From contig OV884056.1 of the NCBI GenBank assembly GCA_930367215.1, positions 227,345,127 to 227,409,126 of the forward strand: a stretch of 64,000 nt of DNA, given 5' to 3'. The stretch is from Pollenia angustigena. Its lineage: Eukaryota > Arthropoda > Insecta > Diptera > Polleniidae. This document shows positions 35,241-46,869 of the stretch, piece by piece; the stretch's first letter is position 1; every line of letters begins with the position of its first letter. Below the pieces are notes generated by a model. That model saw nothing but the letters and a program-made list of their open reading frames with translations. It was not told the origin of the DNA and searched no databases. The position numbers and the translations under genes were made by a program.

Positions 35241-36035
35241 CACAGAGCGAAAAAAAACGTTAAAAAACTGTCAACCAGTGGTAATAAATTGATAACAAAC
35301 TGTTGTCAATATTTCGACAACATTTGTTGTTAAATTTTAAACAAAATGTTGTCAAATTGGGCCGTTAGATAAAAAACGTACCATTGTTGTCAAATTGATA
35401 ACACTGTTGTCAAATAGGTATCGCCCTGTTGTCATTATTAACAGCGTATACAAGTTATCCCGCAATCAACTTTGGTATTCGAAAGTAAAAAGTGAAAAGT
35501 TTCAGTGCTGTGATTAAATTAATAAATAAAAATTTAATAAATAAAATAAAAAAAATTTCTAAAATTTGTTTTTGTTTTCAATTTAATTTTCTATGCGAAC
35601 GTTAACGTGTGACATCGTGGGCCTGGCTGTAAAAGTGTGAATTTTTTATGTATTTTTTTATAAGTATATTATTTAATGTGAAATAAATTAATAAATTTAC
35701 ATTATTCCATTTTTTTACTTGGGTTCAGAATGGGTTATTAAGTACATACTACAATCAGAACAATGTGTTATCGAAAGGACAACCGAATGTTGTCAATATA
35801 TTAACGGTGTGTTGTCAAAAATGACAACAGCATGTTGTCGGTATGGTACCATTATGGTGATAATATATAACCAATTTGATGTCATATTGAGAACAAATGG
35901 TGGCAAACTGACAACGAGGTGGTTAAAAAACATTGATACCATCCGTTATCAAATTGAACACAAACGTAGTTGGCTCACTTTTGACAACGGATGGTGTCAA
36001 TTTTGGTATTTTTATACCGGATTTTTCCCTCTGTG
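35241..36035. mobile_element. TA-flanked MITE with dense TTGTCA motifs, 795 bp
   Basis: The ends CACAGAGCGAAAAA and TTTTTCCCTCTGTG are flanked by TA. Over twenty TTGTCA/TGACAA words (often GTTGTCAA) occupy 35270-35450 and 35755-36005, leaving a plain centre. The 126-codon frame across the right half (35719-36099) reads through the motif array and is not a gene. Confidence 0.8.
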
Positions 36036-36318
36036 TATAAGCTTGACAAAAATAACACTCAAAAAAAAAGACAATAGAATGAAGCGGTTTGTTTTTTAAT
36101 TTGGTTTTTTATTTTAACCCACTTACAACTACAATTCGAGTCGGAAAGAACCCAACCAATTGTAGGGGGATGTAAGAAAAGATAAACTCACTGTTTATTG
36201 TTGGTGTTTTGTTTAAGCTTTGATGTTGTTACAGGTAAGACTTAGAGTGTTTATAACTCTTATTCGCTTAAGGTTTGATTTGTTTAATATTTTTGGCTTT
36301 TCTAAAATCTTTGGAAAA

Positions 36319-36368
36319 GGTTTCCTGATGAGCTGGTGTAAGCAACCGGCGAAATGCGCATAGAGGCT
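36319..36368 (+). ncRNA. hammerhead ribozyme-like motif, copy 1
   Basis: The conserved core CTGATGA (36325-36331) is followed by stem II, GCTGGT/ACCGGC (36332-36337 with 36345-36350, one G-T pair, 7-base loop), then GAAA (36351-36354). A very short stem III (A-T and T-A around GCGC) leads to a TA cleavage context (36361-36362). The next six bases GAGGCT can pair with GGTTTC just before the core (several G-T pairs) to make stem I. Known hammerheads of Penelope-like elements, retrozymes and satellites have this type I order. Activity is inferred, not shown; the weak stem III and wobble-rich stem I are the doubts. Confidence 0.6.
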
Positions 36369-36805
36369 TGCTTTCCCTCAACAATAAATTTCAGTGTATT
36401 TATCAAATATGAAAAACTGGGAATTTAGCATGTCATACGAAGATCGTATTAATAATAAACTTTGTATTCCCGAAAATAACTTTGATAATATAATTGCATG
36501 TGCCCGTGTATAAAACTGAATTGGCAAATTGGTTTAGTTCGTTGTTTTCTTACGAAGACAATAGAATGAAGCGGTTTGTTTTTTAATTTTGTTTTTTCTT
36601 TTAACCCACTTACAACTACAATTCGAGTCGGAAAGAACCCAACCAATTGTAGGGGGATGTAAGAAAAGATAAACTCACTGTTTATTGTTGGTGCTTTGTT
36701 TAAGCTTTGATATTGTTACAGGTAAGACTTAGAGTGTTTATAACTCTTATTCGCTTAAGGTTTTATTTGTTTAATATTTTTGGCTTTTCTAAAATCTTTG
36801 GAAAA

Positions 36806-36855
36806 GGTTTCCTGATGAGCTGGTGTAAGCAACCGGCGAAATGCGCATAGAGGCT
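36806..36855 (+). ncRNA. hammerhead ribozyme-like motif, copy 2
   Basis: This core is identical to copy 1, 487 bases downstream (CTGATGA at 36812-36818, GAAA at 36838-36841). Two copies in tandem would let a transcript be cut to unit length. Confidence 0.6.
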
Positions 36856-36975
36856 TGCTTTCCCTCAACAATAAATTTCAGTGTATTTATCAAATATGAA
36901 AAACTGGGAATTTAGCACGTCATACGAAGATCGTATTAACAATAAACTTTGTATTCCCGAAAATAAGTTTGATAA

Positions 36976-38220
36976 AAAATCTTTTATGTTTGCTGGGTAT
37001 TTTTAATTTTTACTAACATTTGTAATAATTTATGGCAAAATTAGTTGTTAATTTTTTTATTGTCTTTTTATTTTTATAATATATCTATTGTTTTAAATTG
37101 CAAACTAAATTTTAATTTTATATTCCATAGAAATATAATTGCATATTTATGTGTTAGTATGTATATTTAACAGATAATTTAAGTATATACAGTGTTACAC
37201 ATATGCATACATTCCTATTACTTTTATTAATTCGAATTTTAAATAACAGTAACTAACCATTTAACAAATGTATTATTAACCGCGATTAGTAAATTGTGTT
37301 TTTTTATAGAAAACCATAAAAAAACATGACACACGTGTAATATGATTTGCAATTTGGTCATTAATATCGCATGAATTAAATAAATAAACAATAAAATAAA
37401 ACAGTTTCAAATAATAAATACATTTGACAATTAAAAACAACAAAAAAAGTTGTAAGTTTGAAATGAAAATATAGCTTATGCATAAATATGTAGATTAATT
37501 TAAATAATGCACGATTTGTTCATATTAATTAAAAAAAAAAAAAAAAAAAAATAACAAAACTGACTCAAAATATTTCCTAATTAAAAAACGTTTCTAGGCG
37601 TAAAGATTTTTCCAATACTAGTGGAAGTGTTAGCAAGTTTTTGAAATTATTAGATCATGAAATTTTAAAATAAACAAATTTTTTTAAAACAAAAAAACTT
37701 TTTGTAACACTAACATTTTTCTTCCAGAATATGAGAACTTATAAGGTTCCTTCTAGTAGCCGCTTGCGTCCTTTTTTGGGTGAAATGTGGCCCCTAAGAG
37801 CAAATAAGCAATGTAACCCAAAGTTTTTTTTAGTGAAATTACACTACAAAATAGTGAAGAATAAGTAGCCCAATAACTTAATTAACTAAAATATTAAGGG
37901 TAAATTTTCTCTATAAAAAGTTGCCTTTAATTTTTTATTGAATATTGACCCCCAAAAAAAGTTAAAACTAAAAAAAAGACAAGAAAAGTTATTACAAATT
38001 CGGGTTGGGATCATACGAATTTCAAACCCCGAATTATAAAATTGTGAATTTTATTAACCCGAATAAGTGTTCCGTTGGTTTTAAAAATAATTGCGTTTCC
38101 GGTCGGGCGCAATTTTGATGAATAATAATATAACAATTACACTGGCCTACAAATTTGGAAAAAATTGCCTGTAGAAACCAAGCATGTTTTTTAACTAATC
38201 TGTGCGCGCCGAATTCGAAT
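36976..38220. other. AT-rich, no gene
   Basis: It contains an A-run at 37529-37551 and a small AATTCGGGTT...AACCCGAAT inverted repeat (37998-38064). Nothing else is supported. Confidence 0.4.
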
Positions 38221-38224
38221 CTGG

Positions 38225-38400
38225 CATAAAAATTGGGCTATAACGTCTTGGTCATTTTGTATCGCCTGCTGGCAATACTGTAAGCAGTCCATAATACACT
38301 ATAGGCGCAATTTCACAATTATTAATTTGACAGAAGCCCACATTCATGCTAGATCTTCATAACAGAAGCGTTTAAGACAGCGTTTAAAAAACTGCAGTCA
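38225..38400 (+). repeat. dispersed repeat family E, copy 1
   Basis: 'aaaattgggctataacgtc', 'ctggcaatactgtaagcagt' and 'caatttcacaattat' recur in order at 62430-62530. Confidence 0.6.
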
Positions 38401-38510
38401 AAGTAGAAACACTGCCATATTTTTCACTTCTTTGTTTGTCATTGGCCAAAAAAAACTGTTGCTTTTACTTCTGATTCATTAAATGTAAACAGTCGCTGTA
38501 AAACCAGCTC

Positions 38511-38546
38511 AAAAAGCGAAAAGTGGGGACAACTTTTCGCTTTTTT
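38511..38546. repeat. perfect hairpin, 14-bp stem
   Basis: AAAAGCGAAAAGT is mirrored as ACTTTTCGCTTTT around GGGGACA. It is followed by T-rich sequence. Role unknown. Confidence 0.6.
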
Positions 38547-38559
38547 CGTTTTTTGTTTT

Positions 38560-39680
38560 TTGTTCGTTTTTAGTATAACGACCACCTGGAACATAATTCA
38601 TACGTTATATTTCTATTTCTAGAAAAAAATTGATTGTCTTTAAAGCTTCATTCGCAAAGGAAGAAATAATTTCGTTTTTAATAGGTCTTATTCTCTTCCA
38701 ATATATTTCATATAAATTCTGATTATTTCAGCAATTACAAACTGCTTATCCTGTACTACAAAAATATAACGCATGTGGAATTTTGTGACTCATATTTGCC
38801 CAATATAGTTCTAACTCTAACTTGTCCGCTTAAAATGGTGATGTCCTAGGTGGGGGTAATTGCCACCTTTTTCGAGCACTGAAATAACTTAAATAACACA
38901 TTCAATTTCGGTTAAAATAATACCTATCACAGATATTGTCCCGAGTGAACCATGTTAATACGATAGAATCCAATCATATAAACCAATAGGACCAGATAGA
39001 ATCGGCCACAACCCGCACAAAATCCAATCACATTACTAGTTTTGCATCAATTACCTTTGCTCTTGACGCCCTATGTTCTTCGTGAACAATTTATTTAAGT
39101 ATTTTTATGTTATATCGCTGTATCTATATTGTATTTAAATAAATAAAGGACATATATATATATACCTTTGCTCTGGAGTTATACTTCAAATACATTATAA
39201 CCAATCAGGTGATATGTCTTGTTTTCACTTATCGTTCCTTTTCAGTATAATATTGTGTTCCGTGATCATAGGATAAGTGCTTTTACAAAAAATTCGCACA
39301 ACTTCCCGCAGGGATATTATTCTACAAGCACTAATTTGACAAAAATTTCAAAAAGTTCATTAACTTGTCATTAACTTGCAATAAATTTTGGTCAGGCAAT
39401 TACTGCCCATGAATACAGGTTAAAAATATGAGAAATATATAAATATGTATATTGTTGACAATTGTTTCATAAAGGGTGGTTTAACCTTAAAATATTTGCA
39501 TATCACTGGGTCAATATAACAAAGTTGTGCCTAACATTTTTTTTTTTTATTTTCAGTTAGTAACATTTTTGGGTTGTATGGGACAATTTTCAAATTCTAG
39601 TGGTGATCTAGAGACACCAGCACGTACTTGGGCACCATAAACAACAGCGGAATTTAATTATTAAAAATTGTTTTGTTTTA
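38560..39680. other. no gene; possible LINE 3' tail at 39095-39150
   Basis: 'gtatttaaataaataaagg' followed by a TA run (39150-39164) resembles a non-LTR 3' end. Otherwise nothing is supported. Confidence 0.3.
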
Positions 39681-39681
39681 T

Positions 39682-40178
39682 TTCTCCAATTTTGTGATAT
39701 TTTTTTCGTTACCCTCAAAAGAGCCTTTCTAGTAAATTTTGAAATTTTTTTTATACTCTTTCAGAAGATTTTAAATATTCATAAAATTAATTTCTTAATA
39801 ATAATACAAATTGGTTTTTATATGTTTTTTTAAAGAAAAAATATAAAAGACAAATTCCAAGTGTTTTTGATTTAGATTTTTGGATTTGAATATGCAATTT
39901 TAAACTTCAATCCAACGATCAACTTTAAGGCTAGTACCAGTAGTTGACCATCAATTAACTTCTGTTTTCGCCTTTTTCTGTAAAAAACATCTAAAAAGGA
40001 AAATTTTACAAAAAATTTAAATATGGACAAATATTAAGAAAGATAGGAACAAAAACTTAAAAAAAAATCATTAAATTTAAATGTAATATCTTTTGAACAA
40101 ATCATTAAAAAAAAAATCTCAACATTTACCACAAACCCTCCTTTAATGGGGTACTAAAAATATCACAAAATTGGAGAA
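39682..40178. repeat. inverted-repeat segment of about 497 bp (MITE candidate)
   Basis: TTCTCCAATTTTGTGATATT at the left is mirrored at 40159-40178. The match continues to a GTACCC-like phrase. No target duplication was found. Confidence 0.45.
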
Positions 40179-40453
40179 TTTGTCATTGAATGTTATATAT
40201 GCATTTGGAAAGCATAACTTCTCGCCGTTTAAAGCCCGTTAAAAGAAACGGAGAAAAAGAACTTAGGCCTACTTAATTCTTAATTAATTCTAAATTCGAA
40301 AGAGAATTTTAAATTCCTTAATTTGCAATTTGATCTCAGCCTGGCCTATAGATAAGGCTAGCTAAGCTTTTATGTATTATGTACCTATCTATGTTTTACT
40401 TTCTACCTGAATTCCTTTATCAAAAATTGCACTTCTTAATGCACTATATACTA

Positions 40454-41391
40454 TCGGGCTATTTTTTAGCTATTATCTTTTTGGCAACAATGGTTTAAAC
40501 AGCTGACGCACGTTTCGTGTTTTGTTTCACTGTCAAACATCTTTAGTTTGGTCTATAATTTAACCGTGAATCGTCTTACAAACGAACAACGCTTGCAAAT
40601 TATTGAATTTTATTATCAAAATGCTTGCTCTGTTAAGAAAGTTCATCGCGCACTTCTTGTGTTCAGCGACGAAGCTCATTTTTGGCTCAATGGGTGCGTT
40701 AATAAGCAGAATTGTCGATTTTTGAGTGAAGATCAGCCAGAAGCATTGCAAGAGCTACCAATGCATCCAGAAAAAGTCACAGTTTGGTGCGGTTTATGGG
40801 CTGGTGGCATCATTGGACCGTACTTCTTCAAAGATGATGCGAATCGTAACGTAACTGTGAATGGTAAGCGCTACCGTGAGATGATATCCAACTTTTTTTT
40901 GCCCAAAATGCAAGAGCTTGACTTGCATGACATGTGGTTTCAACAAGACGGTGTCACATCCACACAGCACGCTTAACAATGGACTTATTGAGAGGCGAGT
41001 TCGGTGAACAGTTTATTTCACGCTCGGGACCGGTCAATTGGCCGCCTAGAGCGTGCGATTTTACGCCTTTAGACTATTTTTTGTGGGGCTATGTTTAAGC
41101 TCATGTCTATACACACACGCCCGTTTCAATTGACGCATGGGAAGACAACATTGAAGCATTTATTCATGAGATACCGGCCGAAATGTTGGAAAGAGTATGC
41201 GAAAATTGGATTAAGCGGATGGACCATTTGAGGCGCAGCCACGGTCAACATTTGCATGAAATAATCTTCAAACATTAAATTATATGGAACGTACTATCGA
41301 TTCAAATAAAGATTTCATGAATTTTTCTGCATTTTATGTGATTTTTTTAAACTATAGTAAAGCTCTTAAAAAATCACCCGATATATCGTCA
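40454..41391 (+). mobile_element. DD41D (rosa-type) mariner relic, copy 2
   Basis: TA-flanked ends (40452-40453, 41392-41393) TCGGGCTATTTTTTAGCT and AAAAAATCACCCGA match copy 1. The frame 40566-40973 has the N-terminus NRLTNEQRLQIIEFYYQNA joined directly to VFSDEAHFWLNG (first catalytic Asp), so about 120 residues of helix-turn-helix and linker are deleted at 40660. It then continues through VTVWCGLWAGGIIGPYFF and MWFQQDG (second Asp). A frameshift near 40960 and a stop in the 'tatgtttaagc' region disable the rest. The deletion differs from that in copy 1. Confidence 0.85.
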
Positions 41392-41810
41392 GCTCAGAAT
41401 TGGTTTGGCGCATATGCCAAAAAGTCGGAGTGGAGAAAAACGACAAAGAAGACTTACATGAAGATTTCTCAAATTGTACCCGATAGAATTTTTTTATATT
41501 TTTGCCAGTGCTTCCGGTATATGTTTTGAAGAAAAATGCTAATTTTTGCGCACCTTCATGAATAAAGTTAGAATTTAATAGTATTTTTTTGAAAATGAAA
41601 TTTTTTTTTTGTGCCGCATACGCCACTATTCTAAAAAAAATAAAATAGTGGCTTTTTGTGCTGCATACGTATACTTATTGCTGTGTATTGAGTAACTTGT
41701 TGTTGAGATGAATTTTTTTATAGATTTTTTATTTGATTTTACTTTACAAAAAAAGAAAAAACCGTTCTACTGTTATGAAAAGTTACATAAAAAGCCACAA
41801 ATTAAACAAC

Positions 41811-42463
41811 TTAAATAATGCAAAAGTAAAAAGAAATTTTAAAACTTTTAATATTGAGTAAATTTTTATAATAAGCTTTATCAACACGTGGAAGAAATAT
41901 AAGCAAGTCTTTTATGTCTCTATTTTGATCGCTGGAAATAAATGATGGTTTCGATATTTTTAAAATATTCGTCAACAAATTCTCAGGAGTTTTCAAACAA
42001 TTTTTTGATGCAGACTTAACCAAAATTGCATTTTTATATTTTTCCTCTCTGGTAGAAGTTTTATAATACATATATACATAAATCATTATTTTAACTGTAT
42101 AGAAGAACTTTAATTTTAGCAAAAGGGACTTTTTGAAAGTCCATTTTATTTGCTTCCAACGAGTATGTGCGAAAATTTTCCGGAAGCATTTCCATAACTT
42201 TAAGTTTTGTTTTATTATTTGGCATTGTTGTAGGCAAATTTAGTAAATGAAGAGCACTATGAATTTCAATATTCTTTAAGTACCGGTCAATAACACCATG
42301 GACACAGTCCACTTCTTGAATTAAAGAATGTTCTGGTTCTGAAGACTTTTGTATTACGGCATCAATATTATTTTGTTTAAAGAACATTTTGATTGCGGTT
42401 GCGTTAATTTGATTTTTATTTTGAGGTACGCAAGAATCGCTCCATAATATCAAAGTTTTAATA
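41811..42463 (-). pseudogene. transposase pseudogene, catalytic and C-terminal part
   Basis: Reading on the minus strand from 42463, the frame has LIKTLILWSDSCVPQNKN (a catalytic Asp block, W-S-D-x-C-x-x-Q-N), then SSEPEHSLIQEVDCVHGVID, typical of an insect RNase H-like transposase family. A frameshift near 42095 shifts to another frame that carries YKTSTREEKYKNAILVKS and ends DLLIFLPRVDKAYYKNLL, the family's usual tail. The N-terminal side continues beyond the Foldback-like insertion at 44544-44640. It is dead, with two frame disruptions and an insertion. Family assignment (DUF7869-like) is from memory of motifs. Confidence 0.65.
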
Positions 42464-42473
42464 AGTGGACAAT

Positions 42474-44533
42474 AGGGTGGGTCGAAAAAAAAAGTTGTGC
42501 CAGTCACCCCCTAGAATGAAAGATATGTCAATGAAGTTTCTAAAACAGGAAAAAATTTTTTAATGCCACGCCCCAAAATACAGCACTTTTGGTTTTTTAT
42601 ATGTAGCGCTGCCATTTAAAGTCCGATCTCATCATATCGCATATCGTTGTTCATGGCTGGATAGTGGCTTAATTTTTGTCTTTGGTGACTTTTCAATCCG
42701 ACCTGAAATTCTGGGCGCCACTTATGCCACCTCGGATCCTTCCCCCAAATGTCCAATTTTTTTGACGGTCCAAGAAAGTCCTAATAAAACTACGTACTTA
42801 TGTATAGATTTTAATATGCTCACTTTTATGACACGCCTCCAAATTAAACCCCTTTTTCTTTCTCACATACATACTACATTAAACCAAGTAGAAGCCAATA
42901 CAAACCAAAAACATTTTCATCAGTCACGCCCTAGAATAAAAGGTATATTTATTAAATTTCAAGAACTTCAAAAAAAAAAATATTTGCCACGCCCTAAATT
43001 ACAGCCCTTTTTGTTTTAGACATATAGCAAAATAAAAATTCTGTAAAAGCCTCCATTTTATCTTTTTTTAAATGGCTTCCTAAGCCATTATCAATCTCGT
43101 ACAAAACTCTGTAAGTAACGCGCAATTTTTGGTTAATTATTCAATAATCCTGAAAACCACTCTCTATGACTTGGCATTTCAATTTTTAAAAACTGTTTCT
43201 TAGCCTTTCGTTTTTTTTAACTTAGCGGTGTTTGCAAGTGGACTACTCATATTTTAATGAAAGTGAGACGGATGAATTTAATGACAATCTTTCTCCATCT
43301 GAACTACTGGCGTTTTTTTTTGCCAGTTTTGATATTTTGTGCCATTTTTCGTGCCGTTTTTTTTTTGCTGGACAGTTTTTTTTTTTGTTTTTCGAATTTT
43401 TTTTTTTTTTTTTTTTGTAATTCCCTATGCTAATCCCTTCGAAGCTTGACGCTTGTCTGCAGGAAAGAAACCAGAGTCTCTGGCGGGAATCGAACCCGCA
43501 ACCCCGGGGTTGATAGACTAGCTCACTACTAGCTAGCCTACCGGGGCACTTCAAATATAAAATCTTAATTAAGACATTTGTAAAAGCAAACATAATGTTA
43601 AATATGAGACCATGATACAGAGTTAAAACAAGAACTAAAAAAATAAAAAGAAACTGCAGAATTTTAAAAATGAAAAAATACAAAATAATTTAAATGCATA
43701 AAAATGAATGCCTCAAAACATATAGGCGAAAAATTATAAATTGGGCAGCCGGTGTATATAAATCTTACCTACACTCAAATTGGAGCATGGCGAGTATATT
43801 AAAAGCTAGATATACTAAGTTTTAAAGGGACTTTCTAAGTACGTGAAAAAATTAGACATCAGAGGAGAAGGATCCGAGATATCATAATTGCCATCTAGAA
43901 TTTTAAGTTATTTTAAAAAAGCATTAAATACGAAAATAAAGGCACATTTTAGCCATTAACAATGATATACCATTCGATGAGATTGGACTTTAAATGACGA
44001 TACTGTATATGTAAAACTAAAAGGGCAGTAACTTAGGGCGTGGCAAAAACAATTTTTTTAAAGTTTTTCAAACTTAATATATATACCTTTTATTCTAGGG
44101 CGTGACTGATGAAAATTTTTTTGGTTTGTATTGGCTTCTACTTGGTTTAATGTAGTATGTATGTGAAAAAGAAAAAAGGGGCTTAATTTGGAGGCGTGTC
44201 ATAAAAGTGAGCATATTAAAATCTATATATACGTAGTTTTATTAGGACTTTAGGAAGGATCCGAGATGGCATAAGTGGCGCCCAGAATTTCAGGTCGGAT
44301 TGAAAAGTCACCAAAGACAAAAATGAAGCCACTATCAAGCCATGAACAACGATATGCGATATGATGAGATCGGACTTTTAATGGCAGCGCTACATATAAA
44401 AAACCAAAAGTGCTGTATTTTGGGGCGTGGCAAAAAAAAATTTTTTCCTGTTTTAGAAACTTCATTGACATATCTTTCATTCTAGGGGGTGACTGGCACA
44501 ACTTTTTTTTTTGTATGGAGGTCGACCCGGTCT
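42474..44533. mobile_element. Foldback/MULE-like element, 2060 bp
   Basis: The 10-bp sequence AGTGGACAAT flanks both ends (42464-42473, 44534-44543). Inverted arms of about 540 bases start GGGTCGA..., AAGTTGTGCCAGTCACC and keep high identity through GGATCC (42736 and 44257). Each arm holds a second, diverged copy of its own unit: phrases 'cacgccctagaataaaaggtat' (42926) and 'gatccgagatatcat' (43871) repeat the outer ones at about 380-420-base spacing. Tandemly repetitive long inverted arms with a 9-10-bp duplication are the Foldback structure. A SINE lies in the centre. Confidence 0.85.
43397..43548 (-). mobile_element. tRNA-derived SINE with poly(A) tail (family S2)
   Basis: On the minus strand the element begins GTGCCCCGGTAGGCTAGCTA at 43548. 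It contains an A-box-like TAGCTAGTAGTGAG and a full B-box GGGTTCGATTCCC (43484-43496) set in a T-arm GCGGG...CCCGC. It then reads 'agactctggtttctttcctg' and 'gggaattac' before an A-run (43397-43417). Acceptor ends do not pair, so it is a SINE rather than a tRNA gene. Confidence 0.85.
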
Positions 44534-44543
44534 AGTGGACAAT

Positions 44544-44640
44544 CATTTATTAATTCATTTAAAATTTTAATTTAAGCACTAGCAATATTGTTACCACTCC
44601 GAAAAACTATGAGCTTTCATCAAAAAGGCACAATAAGTCA
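44544..44640 (-). pseudogene. transposase pseudogene, segment upstream of the Foldback insertion
   Basis: On the minus strand this encodes SGNNIASA, a stop, then IKILNELINDCP, directly in frame with LIKTLILWSDSC at 42463 when the Foldback-like element and one duplication are disregarded. It shows the element landed inside this coding region. The stop (TAA, 44575-44577) is a single-base type change in an otherwise plausible frame. Confidence 0.6.
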
Positions 44641-44644
44641 AAAT

Positions 44645-46865
44645 TGGTATATATGACATAATAATGGATGCTGTAAGATTAAACATATTTAATTTTCGTT
44701 TGTAGTAAAATTTTGAAGCATTTCCCTTAGGCTGGGAAAGCAAACCGTACACTTGGTTGGGTCCATTATAAAACTATTTTTCACAAATTTATTTTCTTGT
44801 TGTCATTTTACTTTGCTTTTGCTTTAACTACTTTTTTTTCTTACGGCAATGCAGCAAAGCAACAGTAAAATAAATTTTGTACGTTTTTGTATGAAGAATT
44901 TGCTGCAATCGCCAAACAATGGCTTGTAGAGCAAAACAATACTTTAAAAATTTTGAAACAGTTGATATGCAGCAAAATTAATGCTTTATATCTCAGAAAC
45001 CATAAAAATTTTCGCGAAACAGATTTTTGATTTAGTAAGAGGGTATTAAAAAAATATATTCCTCATACCTAACTCATTTTTTTTTTAAATGGTCGGTAGG
45101 TCAAACCAGTAATGAGCTGACGATATGTAGTACTGACTACGTAAATTACTTATTGCATTTGTGAAAAAAGCTAGATTTTTTATCGATTTATAGTTATTTT
45201 TTAAATTTTTTTTTAAAAAATTTTGCTATTTTCTAGCTTCTTTCATTTTCTTTTAGTGATATTCTTTGTTGGTAACAGTGTTCGCGATACATATTGAAGG
45301 CACTTTGAAATAGGATGACTTTTCTAGAATTGTTCACCCTCAAGTTATCTCTTACATGAAAATGTAAAAACCTTGGGCCCTTTTAAAAAGAAACTGGCGC
45401 TTTATAACGTTTTTAAATATCAAAGTTGTTTAAGGCAATAGGTCGAATATCAGGAAATATCTATCAAAATTTTCTTTGTCTTTAATTTTTCACTAAACAT
45501 CAGAAGCTCAGTTGTGGCAAAATCTCTAATCTATTTAGATAAAATTTGTCACAAGAAAATCTTAAATATTAAAAAATAAAAAACTTCCATGAGCATTTTT
45601 TAAACGTGTTAAAAAACGTTGTTATTAAAAATAATTATATCATCCTTAAAATTAGGAACATTCCCTAGAATGAGTTTATACAAAAGAGCTAAAAACTAAA
45701 CTGTCTAAATACTTGTAAAGTTTCTGGTGTTTTGAATACGACTTCAATCAAACAAGAATTTATTGTGATGGTTTCCAACAGTCAGCCCTAATTCAAAGCG
45801 CCTGCTGTTTTATTAAATATCTACTCTTTTATTATTAAAACATGTCAACTTCTATAAGATAATAAATGACACTGCCCCCTTGAAACGACTTGTTATCATT
45901 ACATCTCAAATGGCAGTGAACTGATTAGCCAGTGTCCAGCCCCTAACACCAATGCTCTCACATTGAGTCATAATTGCCAAAGGCTTAATTATCTCTATAA
46001 TATTTTGGTAAGTTATACATACCAAACTTAAGCTAATTTGAATAAATAGTCATGTGTTCTATAACATGCAATGCATACATATTGAACACACTGTATATTT
46101 ATGATTTAACCGAGTCCACATTAAATGACTGAAAATACATTTTGAATTTATATTGTATGTATGAGTATGAAGTCAAGGTTATTACGTTAGTATGTACATA
46201 ATATTTTAATAATGTTTTGCTACACTTCTTGCTTTGAATTTTATAGTAAATGGATTGAGTAATGATGTGTTTTTCTGGTATACAATTTGGGTAGGGCATT
46301 GGATAATTATATTAGAACAAAAGACTAAATTCCCTTTTACTACAGTTTGCAATATTCCTGCATAAACATTTTATCAAATATTAATAAACAATAAAAGTAA
46401 ACAATATGTGTCCATAATATTGACCGAATAGACAAAATTATACATTTTGAATGATGTGTCATCTATTTTCGTAACCTTAAGTAGAAGAGTAAAGGCAATT
46501 AAATAGTTAAGTTTGCACATGATTTGGTAACTGTTTACATGTTAAATGGGTAAACTTTTAAAAACATTTTGTTGTTTCAAAATTATAAAATTTAACTTTT
46601 ATCAAAAAATATTTACCAAGGCAAAATCTAAATTGTTTTTAGGCAATTAAATACATATGTATGTATATAGGCCCAACTATAATATGCTAAAGTTGGTTTA
46701 AACAAATGGGCAAACACATGCTAATCATATGGGTCAAACCATATTGAACTTAAGGAAACTTTTTGTTAAGTTTTATGAATCTGTCATTTGCTTAAGCAAG
46801 GTGCAAAACTTTTCGTACGGAATCGAACGTGTTTTGGTTATATTTTTGTGTTTTTAAATGCATTT
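44645..46865. other. AT-rich, no gene or element recognised
   Basis: I found no convincing frame, terminal repeat or duplicated segment in this 2.2-kb stretch. Confidence 0.4.
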
Positions 46866-46869
46866 TAGA

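Larger units (their letters stand above)
36070..36975 (+). repeat. 487-bp tandem duplication bearing hammerhead motifs
   Basis: 'acaatagaatgaagcggttt' starts copies at 36071 and 36558. Copies are almost identical for about 410 bases, to 'ttgtattcccgaaaata'. The first copy then has about 80 further bases before the second starts, and the second is cut off near 36975. Each copy carries the ribozyme core annotated below. Confidence 0.9.

Noticed and set aside
35719..36099. 126-codon open frame
   Set aside because: It reads through the TTGTCA motif array of a MITE and past its end. Chance frame.
43475..43548. tRNA gene on the minus strand
   Set aside because: The T-arm and B-box are excellent, but the acceptor and anticodon arms do not fold, and the sequence runs into a body and poly(A) tail. 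It is called a SINE.
43243..43683. 146-codon open frame on the minus strand
   Set aside because: It runs through the SINE, its poly(A) tract (poly-lysine) and flanks. Not a protein.
42474..44533. Two independent MITEs instead of one Foldback-like element
   Set aside because: A single 10-bp duplication at the outer ends and matched arms fit one element better.
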